Assembly (NCBI GenBank): GCA_963735175.1
Contig: CAVTJX010000016.1
Location: 806,001 to 870,000 of the forward strand
DNA: 64,000 nt
Reading direction: 5' to 3'
DNA from: CAVTJX01 sp963735175
GTDB taxonomy: Bacteria > Electryoneota > RPQS01
Part shown: positions 10,449-22,109 of the stretch, piece by piece
How the letters are laid out: every line of letters begins with the position of its first letter
Numbering within the stretch: the first letter of the stretch is position 1
Program-made: the position numbers and the translations under genes
Notes under the pieces: generated by a model
Told to the model about the DNA's origin: nothing
Seen by the model: the letters and a program-made list of their open reading frames with translations, nothing else
The model's database searches: none

Positions 10449-11180
10449 ATGCTCGAGCGCGCCGCCGAATTTCTGTCGAATGCCAAACACGCCGTGGCCT
10501 TTACCGGCGCGGGCATTTCCGTCGAGAGCGGGATTCCGCCCTTTCGCGGCGAGAATGGCCTGTGGGACCGCTACGATCCGCAATTTCTGGAGATCGACTA
10601 CTTCCGCGACAACCCGGCGGCCTCGTGGCGCGTGATCAAGGAGATCTTTTACGATTTCTTGGGCACGGCCTCGCCCAATGCGGCGCACCATGCGCTGGCG
10701 TGGCTGGAGCGGACCGGCAAGCTCGCGGCGGTGATTACGCAGAACATTGACAACCTGCATCGCGAGGCCGGCAGCCGCAAGGTCTTTGAGCTGCACGGCA
10801 ATATCGGCGAGCTTGTCTGCCTGCGCTGTGCCGAACGCTTTCCGCGTGAAGGCATGAACCTCGAGCAGCTGCCGCCGCTCTGCGGCTCCTGCGGCGGTCT
10901 GCTGAAACCCGCGCTGACGTTTTTCGGCGAGGCGCTGCCGCCCGTCGCCTACGACGCGGCGGTGCGCGAGGCCGAAGCCGCCGACGTGCTGCTCATCGTC
11001 GGGACGACGGGTGAAGTCATGCCCGCGGCCATGATTCCCTACATCGCCAAAACCCACGGCGCGAAATTGATCGAGATCAACACCAGTCCCTCGCGCCTGA
11101 CCGAACTGCTGACGGATGTGTTTCTCCAGGGCAAGGCGGCAGAGGTGATGACTCGCCTCCGCGCCATCCTCGAAGCCTGA
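10449..11180 (+). CDS. cobB: Sir2-family NAD-dependent protein deacylase
   Basis: Class III deacetylase of about 243 residues that removes acyl groups from lysine using NAD+. Visible hallmarks: GAGIS near residue 20, TQNIDNLH, the catalytic histidine in ELHGN (H116), a four-cysteine zinc site (LVCLRC and LCGSCGG), GTTGEVMPA in the NAD pocket, and EINTS. It lies 27 bases before a Pat-like acetyltransferase on the same strand, so writer and eraser of lysine acetylation are probably co-transcribed. No signal peptide; cytosolic. Confidence 0.92.
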   Translation: MLERAAEFLSNAKHAVAFTGAGISVESGIPPFRGENGLWDRYDPQFLEIDYFRDNPAASWRVIKEIFYDFLGTASPNAAHHALAWLERTGKLAAVITQNIDNLHREAGSRKVFELHGNIGELVCLRCAERFPREGMNLEQLPPLCGSCGGLLKPALTFFGEALPPVAYDAAVREAEAADVLLIVGTTGEVMPAAMIPYIAKTHGAKLIEINTSPSRLTELLTDVFLQGKAAEVMTRLRAILEA

Positions 11181-11207
11181 TTTTCACCGCGCACTTCTCT
11201 ATATATC

Positions 11208-13922
11208 ATGGGCATTCACAAACTCGAGCGGATTTTTAATCCCCAACGCATCGCGCTCGTCGGCGTCACGATCAATCCCAACAGCGTCGGCGGCATGGTG
11301 CTGCGCAATCTGATCGGCGGCGGCTTCCGCGGCGTGGTCTATCCCGTCAACCCCTCCAGCGAGGCGGTGCTCGGGATTCCCTGTTTCCCCAACCTTCAGA
11401 AGCCTGCCCCGTCAGGCCGACCTCGCCGTCATCTGCACGCCCGCCGAACAGGTGCCGCGCGTCGTCCGCGAGTGCGGCGACGCCGGTATTCTCGGCCTGA
11501 TCATTCTCTCGGCGGGCTTTAAGGAGACCGGCGAGGCGGGCCGAGCCCTCGAGGCCGAAATCCGCGCCGAGCAGGCCCGCTTCCCCGGCATGCGGATTCT
11601 GGGGCCAAACTGCCTCGGCGTCATCATTCCCGGTTCCAATCTTAACATCAGTTTCGCGGCGGGTATGCCCAAAGCGGGGCACATCGCCTTCATTTCGCAG
11701 TCCGGCGCGCTCTGCACCTCCGTGCTCGATTGGGCCATTGAGGGCAAGATCGGTTTCTCGTATTTCGTCTCGGTGGGTAACGCGCTCGACGTGGACTTCG
11801 GCGACCTGATCGACTATTTCGGCGAGGATGACGCGACCAAGTCGATCATCCTCTATATCGAATCCATCGGCCAGGCCCGCAAATTCATGACGGCGGCGCG
11901 GGCCTTCGCGCGCACCAAACCGATTCTCGCCTACAAAGCCGGACGCTTTGCCGAATCGGCTCAGGCGGCGGCTTCGCACACCGGCGCGCTGGCCTCCGAG
12001 GACGCTGTCTACGACGCCGCCTTCCAGCGCTCGGGCCTCGCCCGCGTCTTCGACATCGGCGAAATCTTCGACTGCGCGGCGCTCCTCGGGCGTAACAAGC
12101 TTCCGCGCGGCGCGCGCCTCGGCATTATCACCAACGCCGGCGGTCCCGGTGTGATGGCCACCGACGCGCTGATCGCCGAAAACGGCGAGTTGGCGAAACT
12201 TTCGGAGAAAACCGTTTCCGAGCTGAACGGCAACCTCCCCGAATTCTGGTCGCACAGCAATCCCGTCGACGTGTTGGGCGACGCCACGTCCAAGCGCATC
12301 GAAAAGGCCGCGCAGATTGTGCTCGCGGATTCCGGCGTCGACGCCGTGCTGATTATCCTCACGCCGCAGGCGATGACCAATCCCACAGCCACCGCGCGGG
12401 CTATCAGCAAGCTTGCCGAGACGACGCCTAAACCCGTGTTGGCCGCGTGGCTGGGAGGACAGGCGATGCGCGAAGGCATTTCGATCTTTACCGACGCCGG
12501 CGTTCCCGTCTACCGCACGCCGGAGCAGGCAATCCGCGCTTTCATGACGCTCGTGGCCTACGCCCGCAACCTCGAAACGCTTTACGAAACGCCGCAGGAT
12601 ATCCCGATCGAATTTACCCTCGACCGCACGGAGATCCGGCGGCGCTTTTTATCGGCCCATCACGCGCCGGGCGCGACACTCACGGAAGAGGCGTCCAAGG
12701 AGCTGATCGCCGCATACGGCATCGCCACCGCGCAGCCCCGCGCGGCCGCGTCCGCCGACGACGCCGTACGCCTCGCCGCCGCGACCGGCTATCCCGTGGT
12801 GCTGAAAATTCACTCGCCCGACATCACCCACAAAACCGACGTCGGCGGCGTGGCGCTGAATCTCGAAGACGAAGCCATGGTGCGCGGCGCCTTTGACCGC
12901 ATCGTCGGCGCCGCGCGCGCCCGGCGCCCCGACGCGCACATCGCGGGCGTCACGGTGCAGCCCATGATTCAGGTCAGGGACGGCGTCGAGCTGATTCTCG
13001 GCGTCAAAAAGGATCCCGTTTTCGGCACGGTGATGCTGGCCGGCGCGGGTGGCGTAACGGCGGAACTCTTCGGCGACCGCGCGCTCGGCTTCCCGCCGTT
13101 GAACGAGCGCCTCGCGCTGCGCATGCTGGAATCCTGCGCATCTGGCCGCTCCTGAACGGCTATCGTGGCCGGCCGCCGCTGGCGCTGGCGAAATTGATCG
13201 AGGTCATGACGCGGCTTTCCTATCTTGCGGCGGACTTCCCCGAAATTCAGGAGCTGGACGTCAATCCGCTGCTCGTCACGCCGCGAGACGTGGTGGCGCT
13301 CGATGCGCGCATTGTCCATGAGAGCCATGTCAGCCCCGAGCCCGCCGTGCCTTATGCGCATCTCGCGCTGCGGCCTTATCCCGAGGAATACGTGCGGCCT
13401 GTGGAGCTGAAGGACGGCACCCACGTCCTCTTCCGGCCCATCAAGCCCGAAGATGAACCGCTGTGGCTGGAGCTGCTGGGAAGCTGTTCGCAGGAGTCGA
13501 TCTACAGCCGCTTCCGCTACCTCTTCCATTGGGATTCGCACGAAGTCGCCACGCGCTACTGCTACATCGACTACGACCGCGAAATCGCCATCGTCGCCGA
13601 ACTGAACGAGGGCGGCAAGCGCCGCCTGATCGGCATCGGGCGGCTGATCGCCGATCCAGATCACGAAACCGTGGAATACGCGGTGCTGATTCAGGACGCG
13701 TGGCAGCAGAAGGAACTGGGCAGCCTGCTCACGGATTACTGCTACGAGATCGCCCGTCACTGGAAACTGAAACGCTTCGTCGCCCAGACGACCACCGACA
13801 ATCGCTCGATGATCTCCGTTTTTCAAAAGCGCGGCTTTACGATTCAAACGGGCGACGATTCCACCGTGGAAGTCGCCAAAGAAATCGTCTGGCCGAGTGA
13901 ACTTTCATCCCTCTTCAGGTAA
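11208..13922 (+). CDS. Pat-like protein: ADP-forming acyl-CoA synthetase fused to GNAT acetyltransferase
   Basis: About 900 residues when joined. Domains: CoA-binding Rossmann domain (FNPQRIALVGVTINPNSVGG), CoA-ligase alpha region with SHTGAL (histidine near residue 257, the phosphorylated position of ADP-forming acetyl-CoA synthetases), ATP-grasp beta region (AAATGYPVVLKIHSPDITHK to LDVNPLLV), and a C-terminal GNAT domain (VLFRPIKPED to EVAKEIVWP). This order and size match bacterial Pat/PatZ lysine acetyltransferases. The frame moves +1 near 11410 (extra base) and -1 near 13140 (lost base). The conserved histidine suggests the synthetase half may still be active, unlike what I recall for Salmonella Pat. 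Directly downstream of Sir2, which supports a role in reversible acetylation. Confidence 0.85.
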
Positions 13923-13930
13923 CCCGCGCC

Positions 13931-15725
13931 ATGCACGCCACCGACTTCGAACCGGAACACGCCCGCCGCGCGGGAAGCCGTCAACCGCATCGGCGAATTG
14001 CCGCGGCCGGCCGCGCAGTTCCCGCGCCGCTTTGTGCCCGCCACACTCGATCTGGCCTCGTGGCCGTCACTCGAGCCCCTTTACCAGCAGCTTCTGAATC
14101 GTCCGCTCGCCACGGGTCCGGACATCGACCAGTGGCTGTTTGACTGGAGCGAACTGGCCGCGGTGGTCGGCGAGGAGAGCGCGCGCCGCTACATCGCCAT
14201 GACCTGCGCCACCGAAGACAAGGAGCTCGAGCGCGCCTACATGCAGATTGTCGAAGAGGTCGATCCGCAGGTCAAAACGATCAGCGACAAGCTGGCGCAA
14301 AAGCTGCTCGCGGCGGTCGACGCCATCGGCCATCACCCCGCACACTATGCCGTGTTGCTGCGTTCGCTGCGCAACGCGGTGGAACTCTTCCGCGCGGAAA
14401 ACGTGCCGCTCGAGACCGAGCTGGAAAAGCTCGCCCAGCAATACCAAAAGATCGTCGGCGCGATGATGGTTTCCTTCCGCGGCGAAGAACGCACGCTGCA
14501 GCAGATGGATCTGTTCCTCGAAGAAAAGGACCGCGCCGTGCGCCAGCAGGCGTGGGAACTCTCCGCCCGGCGCCGCCTGCAGGATGCGGAAGCGCTCGAA
14601 GATCTGTACGACAAAATGCTCGCGCTGCGCGCCAGCGTCGCGCGAAATGCGGGCTTCGCGAATTTCCGCGACTATCTGTTTCGCCACAACGAGCGCTTCG
14701 ATTACACCCCCGAGGACTGCTTCCGCTTCCACGAGTCGGTGGAAACGCTGGTCGTGCCGGTGCTGCGCGAATTGCTTGAGCAGCGGCGGCAGGCGCTGGG
14801 CGTCGACCGCCTGCGCCCGTGGGATGTTGCCTGCGACCGCTACGGCCGCGCGCCCTTGCGTCCGTTCGATTCCACCGTCCGCCTCGCCGCCGGCTGCCAC
14901 GAGATCTTCCAGTGCGTCGACAGCGAACTTGCCGCCGAATTTCAGGAGATGATTGACCGCGGCCTGTTGGATCTTGCCAGCCGCAAGGGTAAAGCGCCCG
15001 GCGGCTACCAGTACGACCTGACGGAAGTCCGTTTGCCGTTCATCTTCATGAATGCCGTCGGCACGGGCGACGACATCTACACGCTGCTGCACGAAGGCGG
15101 GCACGCCTTCCACCTCTTCGCCGCGCGCCACCAGCCGCTGATTCACTATCGGCAGGCGCCCATCGAGTTCTGCGAAGTCGCCTCCATGGGCATGGAACAG
15201 CTCGCCTCGGATCATCTCGGCGTCTTCTATTCCCCGCCGGACGCGGCCCGCGCGCGGCTCGAAAATTTCATCGACATCATTACCTTTCTGCCCTATTGCG
15301 CGACCATCGACGCCTTCCAGCACTGGGTCTACACGCACGAAGGCCACACGCGGGAAGAGCGCGCCGCGGCCTGGCTCGATCTCGTGAAGCGCTTCAGCCC
15401 CGTCATCGATTACAGCGGCTATGAGGACATGCAGCGCTACCGCTGGCAGGCCAAGCTGCACGTGTATCTTTACCCCTTCTATTACATCGAATACGGCATC
15501 GCCCAGCTCGGCGCGTTGCAACTCTGGGCCAATTCGCGCGCGGACTACACGGGCACGATCAAGGCTTACAAGCAGGCGCTGGCATTGGGCGGCTCACAAC
15601 CGTTACCCACGCTGTTTGAAACGGCAGGCATCCGTTTCGACTTTTCGGCGCAGATGATTCGCCCCACCATCGCCGCAGTGCAGGCAGAGGCATGGCGCCT
15701 TGCCACCGTCGAGTCCGGCGCATAA
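13931..15725 (+). CDS. M3-family oligoendopeptidase (PepF-like)
   Basis: Zinc oligopeptidase of about 595 residues. The HEGGH motif of family M3 lies in TLLHEGGHAFH, and the distal glutamate lies in APIEFCEVASMGMEQLA. The likely start is ATG 13931 (MHATDFEPEHAR); an extra G near 13970 shifts reading into the long downstream frame, where EAVNRIGELPRPAAQFPRR continues. It starts 8 bases after the Pat-like gene and may be co-transcribed. No signal peptide, so a cytosolic peptide-trimming role is likely. Confidence 0.9.
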
Positions 15726-15750
15726 TTTTGCAATGCACAATTTATCATAA

Positions 15751-15780
15751 GCGGGCGGCCTCTGTGGCCGCCCGCTTTTG
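15751..15780 (+). terminator. Rho-independent terminator after the M3 peptidase
   Basis: Perfect 10-bp stem (GCGGGCGGCC / GGCCGCCCGC), five-base loop, then TTTT. It closes the Sir2 / Pat / M3 transcript. Confidence 0.8.
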
Positions 15781-16217
15781 TTTGGGGATTCTTCGCCCGC
15801 CACTTTTAGTTGATCTTTTTTCACCGAAGCGGATGAACAGATCTTAGTAATCTACTCCGGGCATTAATCAGACCGCAAGTGGTGTTTCGCTTGGCATAGG
15901 ATTCGCGATGACGAAATCAGGGCAGACGATGCGAGAGTGAGATCTACTCAGCGGTCAACCGAGCCATCCATAGAGTCAGTTTTATATCAATAAGAACTAT
16001 TGATTTACAATTCACGGCAGCTTTTAGCAGTAACGAATCGCCGCCTTTCACATGGTCTCGGCAGTAGTGATAGAGCGCCCGCTGCTGCGGACTTCGGCGA
16101 TTATTTGCGCGGCTCAACGGAGTAGCAGCGCGTGCAGATTCGGCTTGCATTCCACGATGAAAGTGTGTTTCTTGTAATTGTACCGACCCTGATATAACCC
16201 AGAGGAGTGACAGTAAT
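15781..16217. other. Intergenic region, no gene seen
   Basis: About 440 bases, visibly less GC-rich than its surroundings. Short frames on both strands show no recognisable protein. It probably holds the promoter and 5' leader of the giant surface protein, but I cannot point to a clear -35/-10 pair. Confidence 0.5.
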
Positions 16218-19200
16218 ATGTCGATGCGATTCTGGATCTCAATCCTCGCCCTTGTGTCTTTGGTCTGTCTGGCCGCAGTGCCCGCGACTATTACTCTCAC
16301 CGACATTTTGCAGATGAAAGCAAAAGTCGCGGCTCACGAGACTCTACGCGCGGCAGATCTTCGACCTGATCGAGCGCATCAATGCCACGACGACCAGTAA
16401 AATCCGCGTCCCCAAGAGTTCCGACGCAGCGTCGCCGCGGCCAACCGCGTCCCCACGCCACGGCACTGGCGCGCTGGATGAACTTTATGGGGCCGAAGTG
16501 CCTTACCAATGGGTAGATATATCGACCCTTGGCGCAAGCACGGGATTGATGGGCGATGACGTTACAACCACCCCCATCCCGCTCGGGTTCAGCTTTCCTT
16601 ATTTCGGCTCCACCTACAGCTCGGTCGCAGTCTGTACTAATGGTTTCCTCGAATTCAACGGCGAGTCAACAGCATTTTCGAATGTGCCGATCCCCGATGT
16701 GGAGGAACCGAACAATGTCATCTATGGCTTTTGGGACGACCTTTACGTTGCCGACAACAACCGCGTGCGCTACTACGCGGATTCCACCAACCAGCGCTTC
16801 ATCGTCTCCTATAACGTGCGCAAGTTGAGCGACCCGGATTCGGAGCTCTACAACTTCAACTTCCAAATTATCCTCTACGCCACGGGCCTCGCGCGCGTAA
16901 ATTACCAGACGGTGCCGCCGGACATCAACAGTTGCACCGTCGGCTTTGAGGATTCCACCGGCACCGTCGGGTATGCCGTCTGCGCGGAAGGCGTGGGCTT
17001 CACGCCACGGGCCGGCCTGTCGCTCGTGTTAGGCGACCTTTCCGGAGTGCCGCTGCCGGTCAGTAATCTCGCCGGAATCGCCGACAGCGCCAACGTGGTC
17101 CTGTCGTGGATGGATCCGGTACTGGACATCAACGGTGACCCGCTGACGATTTCTGAAGTTCAGGTCTGGTTCGGCGAAACGGGTACGGGCCAGTTGCTGG
17201 GCACGGTCAGCACGGGCGTACAGACGTTCACGCACAGCGGCGCGCCCCAGGGTTACAACCTGTATTCGGTGCGCGCCAAAGCCGGAAATTACTTCGGCGC
17301 CGGCAACGTCATCTATGTGCTGAAGGGAACACCGGCTTATAGCACGGACTTTGAGAGCACGGGAGGCGGTTTCGCCGCCGATCCAGTAAACGGTTTTGAA
17401 TGGGGCGTGCCCACGGATTCGGCCGGTCCCACCGCCCACAGCGGCACAAAGGTCTGGGGAACGGTACTCGCGGGCAACTATGCCGAAATGGCCTGCTACC
17501 ACTTGACGCTGGATGCCGGATTGCTGGTCACTACGGCCAACGCCAGTCTGGAATTTTTCTTCTGGCAGAACGCGCAGACTTGCTGTGACGGCTGGAATCT
17601 TAAAGCGAGCGTCGATAACGGCCTGAGTTGGACAGTTCTGACGCCGGCGAGCGGCTATTCGGGCGGTACGCTGTGGATGCCCTGCATGGAGAATCAGCCC
17701 GCCCTGCGCACACTGACCGATGGCTGGCGCTATATCCGCTTTCCGATTGGTTCGTACCTTAGCCAGTCGCCGATTTTCCGCATCGACTTTGCGGACGACG
17801 GTTGGGAAACAGGCCCCGGCGTCTTCATCGACGATCTGATGATCTGGGGCGTGCAGGCTCCACTGTTCAGCCGCGTCAGCGGCACGGTTACGCTGGACGG
17901 CCACAATGGAACAGTCACACAAGCCCTCGTCCATGTGAATGGCTTGCATGCGGCCACGGTGAGCCCCGACGTGGCCGGCGAATTCGCGTTTGACACGGTG
18001 CAGGTCGGCCAGCGTCAGGTGACTGTGACGCTTCCCGGCTACCATCCGTACGCGGCGGCCGTGCCGGTGCCCGTTACCGGGTTGGAGAACATCGTGCTGA
18101 CGGTGCGGCGACTCGATCCGCCGCCGCCGCAGGCCCTCGCCGCCGTCGTCGACAGCAGCAGCGGCGCCGTCACCTTGACCTGGAACGACATCGCCGACTC
18201 CACCGTGGACCGCTATCGCCTTTTCCGCAAGCTGCGCACGGACCTGGTGTGGACGCTCGTAGATTCCCTGCGGTATTCTCCCGCCACCGATACCCTGACC
18301 GTGCCCGGCGTCTACCTCTATCGCATTACCGCCGTGGATACGAACCTCACGCCGCCGGCTGTGGAATCGGGACCTTCAGATCTGGCCGCAGTGACTTTCG
18401 GCCTGCTGCGACCCTCCACGCTCAGCGGCAGTGGAAATTTCGACGACGAGATTCACCTCGGCTGGCTGGCCCCGGGCGTCCTGCCCGCCATGGAGATTGC
18501 CTACGACAACGGAGTCCAGGACGGATGGACCCGCCCCAATTGGTGGTCGGCCGGCCCGGCCGATTTCCACGGCGTTCGCTTCACGCCCCCGGCGACGACG
18601 GACGCCGAATACCCGCTGCCCGTCACAGCCTGTTATCTTCTATTTCGACACGTCGGTCGCACTGCCCTATCTCGCGATTTGCCCCGACAGTGCCGGAATG
18701 CCGATGCTCAGCAACCCGCTGCATGTGTGGACCGATCGGGCGGCGACCGGCAGTCCCGGCTGGCTGGTGATTGACACACAGGGTGATGTGGTGTTGTCCA
18801 CTACCGACGATTTCTGGGTGGTGTGGCAATACCCCGTTGGCCAGTCACATCCGGCCATCGGCGTAAACTGGAGCGGCGAGCCCAGCCACTCCTACTGGTC
18901 GGTCGTACCCAGCGAGTGGAACCAGGATTGGGGTAATTACCTCTGTCACGTGTGGGTCGGCGGCGAACCGCCGGTGCTGGATCGCGGCCTGGTGCCCTCG
19001 ACGCACGGCCCGTCGCGCTCCAATGTGATGCGCACGCCCGAACGCGAGAAGTCGCAAGCCCTGGCGCAGCGCGCCGCGCGCACAAGTTCCGCCGCCGTCG
19101 GGCCGCGCCGGCAGGCGCTGCCGTCAACGGCCACCAAAGCGCTGCGGGCGCAAGCCGGCTGGGCCACCACTGCGCGGCATGGTAACGGAGCGCTCGACGA

Positions 19201-21076
19201 GGTGACGCATTACCGCATTCACCGCAACGGCGCGCAGTTCGCACAGATCAGCGGCGCCGAGACCACCTTCACGGACTCATCCGTGGTGGAGAACCAGAAG
19301 TTATACCTACGATGTGCGAGCGTATTACGACAACACCACGGAATCGGCGGCCACGCCGACGATCACCGTCGTGAGCAATATGGCGCCGGGCCAGCCGTTA
19401 GACCCGCAGGCCATACCCGTCGGCGCGACGCAAATGCGAATCGTCTGGACCGATCCCGTAGTCAACGGCGACGGCTCGCCGCTTACCGACCTGACCGCGC
19501 TGCGCGTCTATCGTGACGACGTGCTGCTCACGACGCTCAATCCGGGTATCGAAGAGTATCTTCGACACTCCGCCGGAGAACACCGTCTTCTACACGTGGC
19601 GGATCGAAGCCGTGGATGAAGTGCCCAATGCCGGCGAAAGCGCCGTCATCACGGCGGCCATCATCAGCCCCTTCGCCGCGGTCGATTACGAATGGATCGA
19701 CATTTCCCAGACCGGAACGAACACGGGGATCATCGAAGACGACAACAGCGCCTCGTTCGCGCTGGGTTTTGATTTTGAATTCTTCGGCCAGACGTACTCG
19801 CAGGCGCGGATTTCCTCGAACGGCTGGATTTCATTTACCGCCAGCCAGGATGTCTCGGGTTATTTTAACGAGATGATCCCGTCCACCGAGGAACCCAACG
19901 CCGCGATCTTTGTCTTCTGGGACGATTTGTGGATCGATCCTTCCACCGAATCCGTGAAATATCTCGCCGACGCGCTGCATCACCGCTTCATCGTCTCCTG
20001 GCACGCCGAACGTCTGGAAGGCGGTACGGCGTTCAATTTCCAGGTGATTCTCGATAACCAGGGCGGCGTGACGATGCAATACCAGTCGCTGCCCGAAGAA
20101 CTCGGCTCCTACACGGTCGGCGTCGAGGACGCCGCGGGCTCAGACGGCATTGAACTCTGGTTCGACGGCAGCGGCATCATGGCCGCCGCGCCGGAAACCG
20201 CCGTCAAGTTCTGGGGCGGCCCCATCGGCACGGTCTGCGGCACGGTGCGCGCCAATTTGACGAACGTACCGCTGGCTAACTGCCGCGTCTGGTCCACCAG
20301 CGTCGCCACCAGCGACACCGCCGTTTCCAGTGTGAACGGAACCTACTGCCTCGACATTATCCCCGGCACTCACACCCTCGCCTTCGAGCGAACGGGCAAT
20401 TGCCTGCAGCATGTGGAAGCCGTGGTGGTCGTGGACGATTCGACGACGACAGCCAACGCCGTTTCTGAGCACGCCGTCGATGCAAATGAGTCTGACGTCC
20501 ATCTCCATGGAAACCGCGCCCGGCTTTGACGCCCAGACGCGCTTCTACATTCATAACCGGACGGGCCATTGTCCGCTGGAAGTCACGGCGGTGGACAGCG
20601 TCGATTGGCTGAGTGCGACGCCTGCGACCGCGACTGTTCCGGTGGGTGATTCGCTCGAGGTCACCGTCACGGCGCTCGTGGCGGACCAGCCGCTCGGCGC
20701 GGATCTGGTCGGCAGGTTGTACTTCCAGAGCAACGTGGGACCGTTACCGGCAACGGTGCAGGTGGAGGTCATCATCGGGGTTTCGAATGTCAATGAACCG
20801 GGATCGATCCCCACGGCTTTCGCGCTGCAGTCAAATTATCCGAATCCGTTCAATGCCACAACGGCGATTCGCTTCGACGTGCCGTCGGCCAGCCGCGTGG
20901 ACATCACAGTCTTCAACGTGATGGGCCAGGAAGTGGCACGGCCGGTCAGCGACGTGTATGCCGCGGGCCGCTATCGTGTGGCCTTCAATGCGGGCAGCTT
21001 GCCTTCGGGCATGTACCTCGTGCGGATGAATGCGGGCTCGTTCAGCGCCATCAATAAAATGATGCTGCTGAAATGA
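16218..21076 (+). CDS. Giant secreted multidomain surface protein with C-terminal sorting domain
   Basis: About 1,620 residues once joined. Begins with a signal peptide (FWISILALVSLVCLAAVPA). A globular domain appears twice: YQWVDISTLG..TGLMGDD..LGFSFPYFGSTYS (about 16505-17040) and YEWIDISQTG..TGIIEDD..LGFDFEFFGQTYS (about 19686-20200). Between them lie a MAM-like jelly-roll region (from YSTDFES), a carboxypeptidase-regulatory-like module (VSGTVTLDGHNG), and fibronectin-III-like stretches. The end is the sorting domain LQSNYPNPFNATTAIRF to MMLLK. The frame moves +1 near 16340, 18640, 19310, 19560 and 20490, each consistent with one extra base. No catalytic motif is seen; an adhesive or structural surface role is inferred. 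Confidence 0.78.
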
Positions 21077-21271
21077 ACGTGACGTTCAATCCGTGACGTG
21101 ACCCGTTGATTGCCGCGCGCGAAGACGCGCAGGCTGGATCGGTCTGACGCCGTGGTGGCCTTCAAGGCCGCCATGTGTCGTGGGATCATCGCGGGCTTAA
21201 AGCCCGCGACGGCGAACACATCATACCCATCAACCGCCGCGCGGGGTGTTTTCACCCCGCGCGGTTTTTTT
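21075..21271. repeat. Composite palindromic intergenic repeat, copy 2
   Basis: Begins on the stop codon of the giant surface protein with GAACGTGACGTTC. It then has the core GTTGATTGCCGCGCGCGA, a hairpin GGCCTTCAAGGCC, a hairpin CGCGGGCTTAAAGCCCGCG, and the conserved 3' hairpin followed by seven T. Same order of parts as copies near 3896, 48484 and 60741, but with different middle hairpins. Confidence 0.72.
21237..21271 (+). terminator. Strong terminator formed by repeat copy 2
   Basis: Twelve-bp perfect stem (CCGCGCGGGGTG / CACCCCGCGCGG), TTTT loop, then seven T. It terminates the giant surface gene and shows how the repeat's 3' part doubles as a terminator. Confidence 0.8.
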
Positions 21272-21886
21272 GGGTGAGTGGGCCGAAAATCGGGGAGATA
21301 ACATATTTTTTGACGGAACGGATTGACCTTAGTGTTGTTGGGATAATAAATTAGCGTCTTATAGGCCGGCGATTTGCGATACAAAGACATGCTTGAAAAT
21401 GGGATTTGAATAAGTAAAACCAACTCAATTTGCGGATTGCCACGCCGCCGCTCCCCAACTCTACTTCCGGCGGCCTCTGGCCGCTCTTTCTGCAGGACGG
21501 ACAATATACAAATGTACAATACATGTTGTCAAGCATAAAATGCAGATTGTTTGCTATTTGTTGCTATTATTAAATATATGTTGTTAGTATGTTCAGACGA
21601 TGTGCAAGTGGGAGCACGAGATAGGAGTTTGTGCCGCCGGGTGCGTTCACATGGGAACAAGGGATGAGAGGCGGAAACCGAAAAACAAGCGTCAGCCGCT
21701 TGTTTTTGTGGGGAAGATTGACGAAGTTAAGTACTTATAAAGCCCAGTCCGACGTGGTCGAGATCTCGCTTCGCGGACAAGCTGGGCGCTACCCCGCTAC
21801 AGGCAATTCGCCCCGGCAATAAGCAACAGAGAAACTGAGATCCTTCACCCGAAGACGGGTTCAGGATGACAGGGGAAAAGGCGACC
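21272..21886. other. AT-rich intergenic stretch ahead of the methyltransferase remnant
   Basis: About 600 bases, clearly more AT-rich than neighbouring genes (for example around 21535-21600). It contains the hairpin at 21681 but no convincing coding frame; short frames on either strand lack recognisable products. The shift in composition marks the left side of an accessory patch that runs to about 23020. Confidence 0.5.
21681..21707. terminator. Symmetric hairpin terminator
   Basis: Arms AAAAACAAGCG and CGCTTGTTTTT, an 11-bp perfect stem with a five-base loop. A-run on one side and T-run on the other, so it could stop transcription in both directions. Confidence 0.7.
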
Positions 21887-22081
21887 ATGAACACGCTTTA
21901 TTACGGCGACAATCTCGACATTCTGCGGCGGTATGTGAAGGATGAGTCGGTGGACCTCGTGTATCTTGATCCGCCGTTCAAGAGCAATCAGGATTACAAC
22001 GTGCTGTTTGCCGAGCAGGACGGGACGCGGGCGGCGGCGCAGATCATGGCGTTTGAGGACACGTGGCTAATCGTCAAATAA
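21887..22081 (+). pseudogene. N-terminal fragment of a site-specific DNA methyltransferase
   Basis: Starts MNTLYYGDNLDILRRYVKDE and continues with VDLVYLDPPFKSNQDYNVLF. The DPPF tetrad is the catalytic motif IV of adenine/cytosine-N4 methyltransferases, and the order fits the beta-class/type-III-like enzymes. After AFEDTW (about 22065) the match stops and a stop codon follows, so only about 60 of several hundred residues remain. The C-terminal end of the same family reappears at 23022, beyond a DUF2806 gene. The fragment cannot be an active methyltransferase because the SAM-binding FxGxG region is missing. Confidence 0.8.
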
Positions 22082-22109
22082 TACTTTACACTCTGGACAG
22101 AGGTGCAAT

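Noticed and set aside
15944..16306. 120-codon minus-strand frame upstream of the giant surface protein
   Set aside because: Overlaps the surface protein's signal peptide and leader, has no ribosome site and no recognisable product.
21351..21536. Short minus-strand frame in the AT-rich patch before the methyltransferase remnant
   Set aside because: Too short, no start context or homology that I can see.
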